Shown in pieces: positions 56,863 through 64,000 of a stretch of DNA of 64,000 nt. The position numbers and the translations under genes were made by a program. Position 1 is the stretch's first letter, and every line of letters begins with the position of its first letter. The notes under the pieces are model-generated. The model saw nothing but the letters and a program-made list of their open reading frames with translations. It was not told the DNA's origin and searched no databases. This DNA is from Bradyrhizobium sp. Ash2021 (lineage in GTDB: Bacteria > Pseudomonadota > Alphaproteobacteria > Rhizobiales > Xanthobacteraceae), in contig NZ_CP100604.1 in assembly GCF_031202265.1 (NCBI RefSeq), positions 8,414,501-8,478,500 on the forward strand, given 5' to 3'.

Positions 56863-56901
56863 AAAAGGGCCGTCAACGCGGCCCCTTTTGGCGCGTTTTT
56901 T
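56863..56901 (+). terminator. Hairpin with T tract between cysNC and glcB
   Basis: aaaagggcc (56863-56871) and ggccccttttg (56880-56890) pair with one bulge, and TTTTTT follows at 56896-56901. Another hairpin, agcccc-gccc-ggggct (56823-56838), lies upstream. Most likely this ends the cys transcript; being close to the glcB start it might also act as an attenuating leader. Confidence 0.55.
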
Positions 56902-56958
56902 GCTGCTTTTCTTCTGAAAACAGCCTCTAACCGCCCGTTTCTTTTGAGAAAGCCCATC

Positions 56959-59121
56959 ATGAATCGTGTCGATGCCAACGGATTGAAGATAGCCCCTGTC
57001 CTGTTCGATTTCATCGCCAAGGAGGCGACGCCCAAGACCGGGATTTCGCCCGACGCATTCTGGGCAGGACTTTCCGCCATCATCCAGAAGCTCGGGCCGA
57101 AAAACAGGAAATTGCTGGCCGTCCGCGACGCCCTGCAGGCCAAGATCGACGGCTGGCATCGCGCCAACAAGGGCAAGCCGTTCGACATGAACGCCTACAC
57201 GGCGTTCCTCAAGGAAATCGGCTACCTGCTGCCGGAGCCCGCGACGCACAAGGTCGAAACCGCAAATGTCGATGAAGAGATCGGCAAGATCTGCGGCCCG
57301 CAGCTCGTCGTCCCCTTGACCAACGCACGCTATGCGCTGAACGCGGCGAATGCGCGCTGGGGCAGCCTGTACGACGCCTTCTACGGCACCGACGCGATCC
57401 CGCACGATCCGAGCGAGAGCGGCAAAGGCTACAACAAGGCGCGCGGCGACAAGGTGATCGCCAAGGCCAAGGCGTTCCTCGACGCGGCCGTCCCCCTGGC
57501 GACCGGAAGCCACACCGACGTGACCTCCTACAGCGTCATCGCCGGCCAGCTCGCGGTCAAGCTGAAGAGCGGCAACGCCACGGCGCTGAAGTCGAGCGAG
57601 CAGTTCGCCGGCTACCAGGGCGACGCGGCGGCGCCGACCTCGATCCTGCTGGTCAACAATGGCATGCATATCGAGGTCAAAATCGATCGCAGCAATATTA
57701 TCGGCAAGGACGATCCGGCCGGCGTCGCCGACATGATCCTGGAATCGGCGGTCTCCACCATCCTCGATATGGAAGACAGCGTCGCCGCGGTCGACGCCGA
57801 AGACAAGGTACTGGTCTATCGCAACACGCTCGGCCTGATGGACGGCTCGCTGTCCGCCGATTTCGAGAAGGGCGGCAAGACGCTCAAGCGCGCGCTCAAT
57901 TCCGACCGCGTCTACAAGACGCCGGATGGCAAGCAGCTCACGCTGCACGGGCGCAGCCTTTTGTTGATGCGCAATGTCGGCCATCACATGTTCACCGACG
58001 CCGTGCTGGACGCAAAGGGCGAGGAAATTCCGGAAGGCCTGCTGGACGCTGCGGTCGCGGGCCTGCTCGCGATCCACGATCTCAAGGGCTCTTCGAAGAC
58101 CAAGAACAGCCGCACCGGTTCGGTCTACATCGTCAAGCCGAAGATGCACGGGCCCGACGAGGTGGCACTGACTTGCGAATTATTCGGCGAAGTCGAGAAG
58201 ATGCTGTCTTTGCCGGAAAACACCATGAAGGTCGGCATCATGGACGAGGAGCGCCGCACCACGGTCAACCTCAAGGCCTGCATCCAGAATGCCTCCAAGC
58301 GCATCTGCTTCATCAACACCGGCTTCCTCGACCGCACCGGCGACGAAATCCATACCTCGATGGAAGCCGGTCCCATGATCCGCAAGAACGACATGAAGGC
58401 GCAGCCCTGGATCAAGGCCTATGAAGACTGGAACGTCGATAACGGTCTGATCGACGGCCTGCCCGGCCATGCCCAGATCGGCAAGGGCATGTGGGCCGCG
58501 CCCGACAAGATGGCGGACATGCTGACGCAAAAGCTCGGCCATCCCCAGGCCGGCGCCACCACCGCCTGGGTGCCGTCGCCGACGGCTGCGACCCTGCACG
58601 CGCTGCATTATCACCAGGTCAACGTGATCGCGCGCCAGCAGCAGCTCGACAAGGGCGGCCCGCGCGCAAAGCTGTCCGACATCCTCACCATTCCGGTGTC
58701 ACAGTCGAACTGGGCGCCCGACGATGTGAAGCAGGAGATCGACAACAACTGCCAGGGCATTTTGGGCTACGTCGTGCGCTGGATCGACCAGGGCGTCGGC
58801 TGCTCCAAGGTGCCCGACATCCACGACGTCGGCCTGATGGAAGACCGCGCGACCTTGCGCATCTCGAGCCAGCATCTGGCGAACTGGCTGCATCAGGGCG
58901 TCATCACCAAGGATCAGGTGATGGAGTCGCTGAAGCGCATGGCGGTCGTGGTCGACGGCCAGAACAGGGGCGATCCGCTGTACAAGCCGATGGCGCCCGG
59001 TTTCGACGGCGTGGCCTTCAAGGCCGCCTGCGACCTCGTCTTCAAGGGCCGCGAGCAGCCGAACGGTTACACCGAATACATTCTCACCGCGCGTCGCCGC
59101 GAGGCGAAGGCGGCGGGTTAA
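56959..59121 (+). CDS. glcB: Malate synthase G
   Basis: 720 aa from ATG 56959, the standard length for the G form. Landmarks are [66 protein letters not shown] and [26 protein letters not shown]. It joins glyoxylate and acetyl-CoA to malate in the glyoxylate cycle or glycolate use. An upstream in-frame extension covers hairpin DNA and is not part of the protein. Isocitrate lyase is not in the window. Confidence 0.96.
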   Translation: MNRVDANGLKIAPVLFDFIAKEATPKTGISPDAFWAGLSAIIQKLGPKNRKLLAVRDALQAKIDGWHRANKGKPFDMNAYTAFLKEIGYLLPEPATHKVETANVDEEIGKICGPQLVVPLTNARYALNAANARWGSLYDAFYGTDAIPHDPSESGKGYNKARGDKVIAKAKAFLDAAVPLATGSHTDVTSYSVIAGQLAVKLKSGNATALKSSEQFAGYQGDAAAPTSILLVNNGMHIEVKIDRSNIIGKDDPAGVADMILESAVSTILDMEDSVAAVDAEDKVLVYRNTLGLMDGSLSADFEKGGKTLKRALNSDRVYKTPDGKQLTLHGRSLLLMRNVGHHMFTDAVLDAKGEEIPEGLLDAAVAGLLAIHDLKGSSKTKNSRTGSVYIVKPKMHGPDEVALTCELFGEVEKMLSLPENTMKVGIMDEERRTTVNLKACIQNASKRICFINTGFLDRTGDEIHTSMEAGPMIRKNDMKAQPWIKAYEDWNVDNGLIDGLPGHAQIGKGMWAAPDKMADMLTQKLGHPQAGATTAWVPSPTAATLHALHYHQVNVIARQQQLDKGGPRAKLSDILTIPVSQSNWAPDDVKQEIDNNCQGILGYVVRWIDQGVGCSKVPDIHDVGLMEDRATLRISSQHLANWLHQGVITKDQVMESLKRMAVVVDGQNRGDPLYKPMAPGFDGVAFKAACDLVFKGREQPNGYTEYILTARRREAKAAG

Positions 59122-59137
59122 ACGATCGCTGAAGTAG

Positions 59138-59262
59138 TCGTCATTCCGGGATGGTCCGCAGGACCAGACCTCAGGTGCGCAATTGCGCACCGGGGAATCT
59201 CGAGATTCTCAGGTGCGCAATTGCGCACCTAGTTCGATGCTTCGCATCGCCCCGGAATGACA
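59138..59262. repeat. Palindromic intergenic repeat, family B, copy 4
   Basis: gtcattccgggatggtccgc, the palindromic core gtgcgcaattgcgcac at two places (about 59176 and 59213), and the cccggaatgac end. Two cores in tandem distinguish it from the other copies. Confidence 0.9.
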
Positions 59263-59264
59263 AC

Positions 59265-59420
59265 TCAAAACACCGCGATATATTTCAACAGCGAGATCAC
59301 GCCGAGCACGATTACGACGACACGGGCGATCTGCTTGGCGCGGCCGTCGAGCGGAAGCATGTTGATGAGATAGAGAATGAGAATAACGACCAGAAACGTA
59401 ACGAGTGCGCTGACGAGCAT
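59265..59420 (-). CDS. 51-aa membrane protein, Thivi_2564-like
   Basis: ATG 59420 to TGA 59265. The product MLVSALVTFLVVILILYL continues into INMLPLDGRAKQIARVV and IVLGVISLLKYIAVF, giving two helices with a conserved PLDGRAKQIAR loop. That layout matches the small Thivi_2564-type membrane protein family. Function unknown. It would be missed by a length cut-off, but the conserved loop supports it. It is next to a repeat. Confidence 0.78.
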   Translation of the reverse strand: MLVSALVTFLVVILILYLINMLPLDGRAKQIARVVVIVLGVISLLKYIAVF

Positions 59421-59594
59421 GCGGGCCCCCTGAATGCACAGTGAAAGTCGCGGTGTTTTGCTAACGTGTGGGAGCGCGTCGGGTTCCAGGGATGGAACTT
59501 ATGCGGGTGCGGTCTCTCAATAGGTTTAACCCCTCACCCGGCGCTACGCTCGACCTCTCCCAATGGGAGAGGTGAGGAGCAGGCAATTTTCTCT

Positions 59595-60242
59595 CTATTC
59601 CGCCGCCACCACCGGCACCCGGCTGTATTTCGCCCTCACCCGTTCCGGGACCGGTGAAAAATTCAGCGCGGCGCCGCGGCGGTCGGCGCTGCGGCCGGCG
59701 ACCAGGAGGCCGTTTTCGCCCGCGACGATGTCGCCCTTGCGCAGCGTCGGGTCGTCCTCGATCTTGACCGGCGCCAGTCCGAACTGGTCGCGGCCGTTGC
59801 AGGTACAGCCGGCCACGATCTCGGTGCGGTAGCGGAACGCATTCGGCAGTTCCGAATAGGGCGTTCCGTCTTCGCCGGCGGCGTTATCGATGCTGCTGCC
59901 GTAGACCAGTTTGGTTTCGCTTGCCGGGCAGAAGCTGTTGCAGGACGCCGCGCGGCTCGCATTGTCGGGCGCGGTCACCGGGAAATAGCGGCCGTCGCAG
60001 GTTCGCACGCAATAGACCAGACCCCCGCCGCCGTAGCGCGGGCGCTCCATCGGCGCGGTGACAGGCCCGCCGCCGTCGGAGAACGGCAACGAGATGTACG
60101 GCGATGGCGCATGCCGCCGGCCGCCGAACGCGCCGAACAGCGCCGATAGGAAATCCTCGGCATGCGCGGCCGGCGCCAGCGCGGAGACCACCGTCAACGC
60201 CGCCGCACCCCAAACCAATCGCCTGGCTGATCGGCCAATCAT
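59595..60242 (-). CDS. DUF2865 exported protein
   Basis: 215 aa with a signal peptide (VWGAAALTVVSALAPAAHA). The DUF2865 core is YCVRTCDGRYFPVTAPDNASRAASCNSFCPASETKLVYG, with six cysteines across the protein that could form disulfides (CTCNG later). This is a common Bradyrhizobiaceae family of unknown function, presumed periplasmic. It is nine bp from the L,D-transpeptidase gene upstream and probably in the same operon, which hints at a cell-wall role. Confidence 0.88.
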   Translation of the reverse strand: MIGRSARRLVWGAAALTVVSALAPAAHAEDFLSALFGAFGGRRHAPSPYISLPFSDGGGPVTAPMERPRYGGGGLVYCVRTCDGRYFPVTAPDNASRAASCNSFCPASETKLVYGSSIDNAAGEDGTPYSELPNAFRYRTEIVAGCTCNGRDQFGLAPVKIEDDPTLRKGDIVAGENGLLVAGRSADRRGAALNFSPVPERVRAKYSRVPVVAAE

Positions 60243-60251
60243 GATCCCGCC

Positions 60252-60926
60252 TCAGTATCCTCTTGCGACAACAGGCGCGCGCTTCGGCAGCACCACGACC
60301 TTGGTGCCGACATCGACCCGGCTGAACAGATCGGTGACGTCCTCATTGGTCAGGCGAATGCAGCCGGAGGAGACGAATTTGCCGATGGTCGAGGGATCGT
60401 TGGTGCCGTGGATCCGGTACTGGCTGGTGCCGAGATACATCGCGCGCGCGCCGAGCGGATTGCCGGGCCCACCGGCCATGAAGCGCGGCAGATAGGGCTG
60501 GCGCGCGATCATCTCCGCCGGCGGATGCCAATCCGGCCACTCGGCCTTGCGGCTGATGGTCTGCACGCCGGACCAGGTAAAGCCCTCGCGGCCAACGCCG
60601 ACGCCGTAACGGATCGCGCGGCCCTGACCAAGCACGTAATAGAGCGCGGTGTTGCCGGTATCGATGATGACGGTGCCGGGCGCCTCCGTCGTACGGAAGG
60701 CAATGATTGTGCGCCGCAGCCGCTCGGGCACCACGCCCTCGTCGGCCGGCGCGGGCGCGGTCATCGCCTCATCCGTCGAGGCATACCCGACAAGCGTTCG
60801 GCCGAGCAGTTGCGCGCTGGCCGGGCCCGGAAAAACGGCCGACGCCAGCATGACGGCGCTGGCGAAGACGAGCGCGCTGGTCACGCGCGATGATGATCGG
60901 CGAATGGCGGCGAAAGACTGTGTCAT
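60252..60926 (-). CDS. L,D-transpeptidase (YkuD domain)
   Basis: 224 aa from ATG 60926. Signal peptide ends around GPASAQ. The YkuD domain has ALYYVLGQGRAIRYGVGVGREGF and the active site HGTNDPSTIGKFVSSGCIRLTNEDV with catalytic Cys in SSGCIRL. It forms 3-3 cross-links in peptidoglycan or attaches proteins. Both His and Cys are present. Likely co-transcribed with the DUF2865 gene downstream. Confidence 0.94.
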   Translation of the reverse strand: MTQSFAAIRRSSSRVTSALVFASAVMLASAVFPGPASAQLLGRTLVGYASTDEAMTAPAPADEGVVPERLRRTIIAFRTTEAPGTVIIDTGNTALYYVLGQGRAIRYGVGVGREGFTWSGVQTISRKAEWPDWHPPAEMIARQPYLPRFMAGGPGNPLGARAMYLGTSQYRIHGTNDPSTIGKFVSSGCIRLTNEDVTDLFSRVDVGTKVVVLPKRAPVVARGY

Positions 60927-61150
60927 GTGCTGCCCCGTTGGATGTGCATCCCCCAGGATGCTCTGCACAACAAACGCGGTCATGCCCTCGCAGTTCCGTT
61001 CGGCTCGGCTCGAACGGTGCGCTGTCAAGCGCGCTACCCTCACGATCGCGCGATGGAACCTTTGCCGCCGCGCGCCGTTGGTCGCCTGAGTTCGGTTCGC
61101 GCCGTCGCGGCTGTTGCTTCATTGCCGCCTTGGCGCGGGGGAGAACTTTT

Positions 61151-62263
61151 GTGCGCGTCCTTCCCAGTGAACGTCTGCTTTCCAACGCGCCGCAAGGCAC
61201 ACCCGTGCCCGACAGCAAGGACGAACAGCCGCCGGTGATCCGCCGCGCGGAGGTCGTGGCCTTCGCGCTGGTCGCGCTGCTGATCATCTCTGTCATCGCC
61301 GTGCTCTACGTCGCCAAGGCGTTCTTTCTCCCCATCGTGATGGCCTTCATCGTCGGCACCATGCTGTCGCCGGCGGCGAGCCTGCTGGAGCGCTACCGGA
61401 TTCCGCGCGCGGTCGGAGCGGTGCTGCTCGTGACCGCTGCCGGCGCCGGCGTCGCCTTCATGGTCGGCCTGATCTCCTCGCCGCTGATGGAGTGGAGCTC
61501 GCGGCTGCCGGAACTGGGCGCGATCCTGAAGGACAAGCTGCACGTGTTCGACCGGCCACTGGCGCTCTGGCAGGAGCTGCAGAGCATGGTCGGCGGCCCC
61601 GATACGCTGGCCTCGTTCCAGATGCCGAAATTCGACTGGGTGCAGCCGACGCTGGAATTCCTGTCGCCAACCTTCGCCGAATTCCTGCTGTTCATCGCCA
61701 CCCTGATCCTGTTCATCGCAAGCTGGAAAGATTCGCGCCGCGCCTTGATCATGAACTTCGGCGGCCGCACCGCGCGGCTTAGAACCCTGCGGATCATCAA
61801 CGAGATCGAAGAGCATCTCGGCAATTACCTGCTGATGGTGACTACCATCAATGTCGGCGTCGGCATTGCCACCGGGATTATTTGCGCCCTGACCGGGATG
61901 CCCAATCCGGCCGGGCTCGGCGCGCTGGCCGCGACCTTGAACTTCATTCCCATTATCGGCCCGGTGGCGATGTTCGTGGTGCTGATGGGAGTCGGCATCG
62001 TCGCCTTCCCGACCATCGGCGCCGGGCTGATCGCGCCAATTGCGTTCGCCGTGCTGACCTTCCTGGAAGGCCATTTCATCACGCCGACGATCGTCGGCCG
62101 AAGGCTTTCGCTCAATGCGCTCGCCGTGTTCATGGCACTGGCGTTCTGGACCTGGCTGTGGGGCCCGATGGGCGCCTTCCTGTCGTCGCCGCTGCTGATC
62201 GTGGCGCTGATCATCAAGGAACATCTGCTTCCGGTCGATTCGCCGCAGCTTCCCGAGGACTAG
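61151..62263 (+). CDS. AI-2E family transporter
   Basis: 370 aa from GTG 61151, with ggggga ten bases upstream; a much longer frame exists but its extra part is not conserved in character. About eight helices. The family blocks are VLYVAKAFFLPIVMAFIVGTMLSPAASLLER, and ATLNFIPIIGPVAMFVVLMGVGIVAF, then GHFITPTIVGRRLSLN. Some members move AI-2 or ions; the substrate here is unknown. It is followed by two small stress-type genes. Confidence 0.9.
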   Translation: MRVLPSERLLSNAPQGTPVPDSKDEQPPVIRRAEVVAFALVALLIISVIAVLYVAKAFFLPIVMAFIVGTMLSPAASLLERYRIPRAVGAVLLVTAAGAGVAFMVGLISSPLMEWSSRLPELGAILKDKLHVFDRPLALWQELQSMVGGPDTLASFQMPKFDWVQPTLEFLSPTFAEFLLFIATLILFIASWKDSRRALIMNFGGRTARLRTLRIINEIEEHLGNYLLMVTTINVGVGIATGIICALTGMPNPAGLGALAATLNFIPIIGPVAMFVVLMGVGIVAFPTIGAGLIAPIAFAVLTFLEGHFITPTIVGRRLSLNALAVFMALAFWTWLWGPMGAFLSSPLLIVALIIKEHLLPVDSPQLPED

Positions 62264-62338
62264 CCTGGCTTCGCATCGGGAACTTCCCATCCGGCGAAAC
62301 GTTTTCCCATGGATCAATTCAGTATCCCGGAGCTTTTG

Positions 62339-62710
62339 ATGTCGACGACCCCTGGCGAAGCCGCAGTGAAAAATCTGACGGACAAAGCGACCTATGAACG
62401 TCTGGAAAAGGATGTAACCGCCGTGAAAAACGATATCGCAGCCCTGACCGAGCAGATCACCGACGCGCTCAACTCTTTTGCGGGCACCGCCGGCAAGCAG
62501 GCGCGGCGCGGCTACCAGCAGGCCCGCGCCAATGCCGAGCAGGCCGTGGACGACATGTCCGAGCGTGGCAGCGCGATGATGGGTGCCGCGCAGGATACGG
62601 CGGCGTCGATCGAGGAAACGCTCGAAGACGTCATCACGCAACGGCCGCTGGCGGCCGTCGGCCTCGCGCTCGGCCTCGGTTTCCTGATCGGCGCGACGTG
62701 GCGCAGGTAA
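62339..62710 (+). CDS. DUF883/YqjD-ElaB-like membrane-anchored protein
   Basis: 123 aa from ATG 62339 with ggag seven bases upstream; an ATG ten codons earlier also fits. Long charged helix VKNLTDKATYERLEKDVTAVKNDIAAL, a helix rich in Ala and Gln, and a C-terminal anchor RPLAAVGLALGLGFLIGATWRR. YqjD and ElaB bind ribosomes at the membrane in stationary phase. It pairs with the YqjE-like gene below. Confidence 0.87.
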   Translation: MSTTPGEAAVKNLTDKATYERLEKDVTAVKNDIAALTEQITDALNSFAGTAGKQARRGYQQARANAEQAVDDMSERGSAMMGAAQDTAASIEETLEDVITQRPLAAVGLALGLGFLIGATWRR

Positions 62711-62812
62711 TAGCGATGGCTGTCCGTCACAAGCCAAATTTCTGGTCGAGATGGCGGCGCTGGTGGGCCGTTGCTTCGTTCGTTGAGGTTCTCTACCAAG
62801 CGAGGCGGGGCC

Positions 62813-63250
62813 ATGTTTCAGCGACTGATCGATGATTTCAAGGATTCGACCGGCACGGCGCTGCGGCTGACCTCGCTCGCCGCAGCGGCCGGCGTGGCGC
62901 TGTTCATCACCACCTCGTTTCTCTGCGCGGCGGCATTCGTGCTGGTGCTGGAAAACTACGGCCCGGTGCAGGCCTGCTTCACCGGGGCTGCCATCTTCTT
63001 CGTGGTCACACTGATCGCCGCCGGCAGTTACATGGTGCGCAAGAACCGGATCAGGGCGCGCGCGGAAGCGAACGCAAAATCCGCCGCGCAAACCATGCTG
63101 GCCGACCCCATGGTCGTCGCCGCCGGCCTCCAGATCGTCCGCGCCATCGGCGTCAAGCGGTTGATCCCGATCCTCGCGGTCGGCGGCCTGGCGCTGGGAT
63201 TCCTGGCCAGCCGCGGCGGCGCGTCCAGCACCGAAGCGCCGGCGGAGTAG
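62813..63250 (+). CDS. YqjE/holin-X-like membrane protein
   Basis: 145 aa from ATG 62813. Two central helices (LRLTSLAAAAGVALFITTSFLCAAAFVLVLEN and QACFTGAAIFFVVTLIAAGSYMV) and a C-terminal anchor VGGLALGFLASRGG. The hairpin fits the phage-holin superfamily III/YqjE group, which is usually encoded right after a YqjD gene as here. No lytic gene is present, so a holin role is unlikely. Confidence 0.82.
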   Translation: MFQRLIDDFKDSTGTALRLTSLAAAAGVALFITTSFLCAAAFVLVLENYGPVQACFTGAAIFFVVTLIAAGSYMVRKNRIRARAEANAKSAAQTMLADPMVVAAGLQIVRAIGVKRLIPILAVGGLALGFLASRGGASSTEAPAE

Positions 63251-63295
63251 TCGTCCTTGCTGCCAGTGTGGCGCACTGCGGCGCTCAACTAGGTC

Positions 63296-63400
63296 GTCGT
63301 ACCCCCGCGAATGCGGGGTATCCAGTACGCCGCGGCTTCTCGGCTCAATCACTGACGTCTCTGGAATACTGGATCACCCGTTTTCGCGGGTGATGACGGA
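63296..63400. repeat. Palindromic intergenic repeat, family C, variant
   Basis: gtcgtcgtacccccgcgaatgcggggtatccagta, then tactggatcacccgttttcgcgggtgatgacg; the two ends pair and each is a hairpin. The first part of the gene-free stretch 63251-64000. Confidence 0.8.
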
Positions 63401-63493
63401 TGAGAGTGTGGTGCGTTCGTGCGCAAAGACATGCTTTCGCGATCTCGCCGCGCATTCCGCGCGAGTTTTGCTCTGAACTTCCCGCCCTCGCCA

Positions 63494-63676
63494 ATCAGAG
63501 GGCGCAGGGAATGCCGGGTGCGCGCTGCACCCGCGGTCTCGTGTGCAAAATTGTGCGAAGAAACGCACACGAGCATACAGGTTCAGCGGAAACACTCCGG
63601 CATTCCCCGCGCAATGGTTTTACGGCTTATGCCGTGCTCCCCGGCGACGAATTCGTCTTGTCACCGTCGCTGCCGG
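63494..63676. repeat. Structured ~180-nt repeat, copy 2
   Basis: Same order as 8906-9090: agggaatgcc (63506-63515) pairs with ggcattccc (63599-63607), gggtgc/gcaccc lies inside, and a cgtgtgc...gcacacg stem replaces the gtgcaaaattgcac palindrome of copy 1, so the stem position is kept with other bases. The tail cgacgaattcgtcttgtcac is identical. Confidence 0.85.
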
Positions 63677-63872
63677 CTTGATGGCACTTCCGATCCGGTC
63701 GGATCGATTTCGCCACCGGCAGCTTGGCACCAGCAACGGGTGTCGGGACCACACGGTTTTGCCGTAGGCTGAAAGCGCCGTTCGTCCTGCGCGCAGTCGT
63801 TCACTCACGAGAGACTCGCCCCGTGAACAGACCTGTGCGCCGACGCTGCCGCGTCCACCGCATCCCCTCCCA

Positions 63873-63948
63873 CGTTCGTGACGACGCGCGACCGCCCCTC
63901 TTGCCGGGAAAGGACGGGGCAAGCTGGTAGCGCTGATTTGCCCGACGG
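63873..63948. repeat. 76-bp dispersed repeat G, copy 2
   Basis: Gap-free match to 23177-23252 with four substitutions. The surrounding 63677-64000 has no convincing gene; short frames through it are not supported by start signals. Confidence 0.85.
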
Positions 63949-64000
63949 CGGAAGGGAAATATTTTTCTCGGAGGGGCTGGACAGCTTTTTTTGATTTGCC

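Noticed and set aside
62813..63250. A phage holin and hence a prophage remnant
   Set aside because: The neighbour is a YqjD-like gene and no phage genes are nearby; the pair fits the chromosomal YqjD-YqjE stress set.
61040..63352. A 770-codon open frame on the minus strand over the AI-2E, YqjD and YqjE genes
   Set aside because: It crosses three well-supported plus-strand genes and their gaps; the product is rich in charged residues and typical of high-GC shadow frames.
63724..63930. Short plus-strand frame at the right end
   Set aside because: It runs through repeat G, has no ribosome site, and its product is Arg-rich without motifs.

Overview
The window is high-GC alphaproteobacterial chromosome, most likely Bradyrhizobium or a close relative. 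This rests on three things: gene content (RcdA/DUF1465, DUF1192, DUF2865, YqgE, DUF459, DUF417), the many palindromic intergenic repeats of the kinds that fill rhizobial intergenic space, and codon use strongly biased to G/C. No tRNA, rRNA, CRISPR array, transposase, integrase or phage gene was seen.

Layout. 0-8.7 kb is core-like: the end of an OmpA/MotB-type envelope protein, an MsbA-like ABC exporter, rpmE with a clean terminator, rcdA, DUF1192, a quinone oxidoreductase, and a large membrane PAS-GGDEF-EAL protein. 8.7-26.7 kb looks accessory. It holds an AraC/AhpD-like/RclC cassette, a TetR-controlled EmrAB-type efflux pair, a four-gene sugar ABC importer bracketed by a ~108-bp direct repeat, an orphan polytopic membrane protein of GT-C type, a hybrid histidine kinase whose sensor resembles the ethylene-receptor domain but has lost a copper ligand, and an SDR. 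26.7-45 kb is a mosaic of housekeeping and hypothetical genes: exported proteins, a diguanylate cyclase, galU, a lytic transglycosylase, a DUF459 SGNH-like protein with substituted catalytic residues, several SDRs, a TauD/TfdA dioxygenase, yqgE, a stand-alone DsbD/ScsB N-terminal domain, a flippase, bdhA, a patatin and a CAP lipoprotein.

45.1-56.8 kb is a complete sulfate-assimilation locus. On the minus strand it reads cysG - DUF2849 - cysI - DUF934 - cysH - sbp - cysT - cysW - cysA, with cysD - cysNC divergent. Sulfate is imported, activated to APS, reduced by an iron-sulfur (APS-type) CysH, then by a CysI whose siroheme comes from CysG. No cysJ is present, so reduction probably uses ferredoxin. 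57-63.3 kb holds glcB, a 51-aa membrane protein, DUF2865, an L,D-transpeptidase, an AI-2E family protein and two YqjD/YqjE-like small membrane proteins.

The best leads are the RclC-AhpD-AraC stress cassette, the ethylene-receptor-like kinase without its copper His, the ~180-nt highly structured repeat found 54.6 kb apart, and the direct-repeat-bounded ABC importer with degenerate tandem repeats upstream. Nothing here is clearly a wholly new system. These are inferences from sequence reading alone, with no database search.
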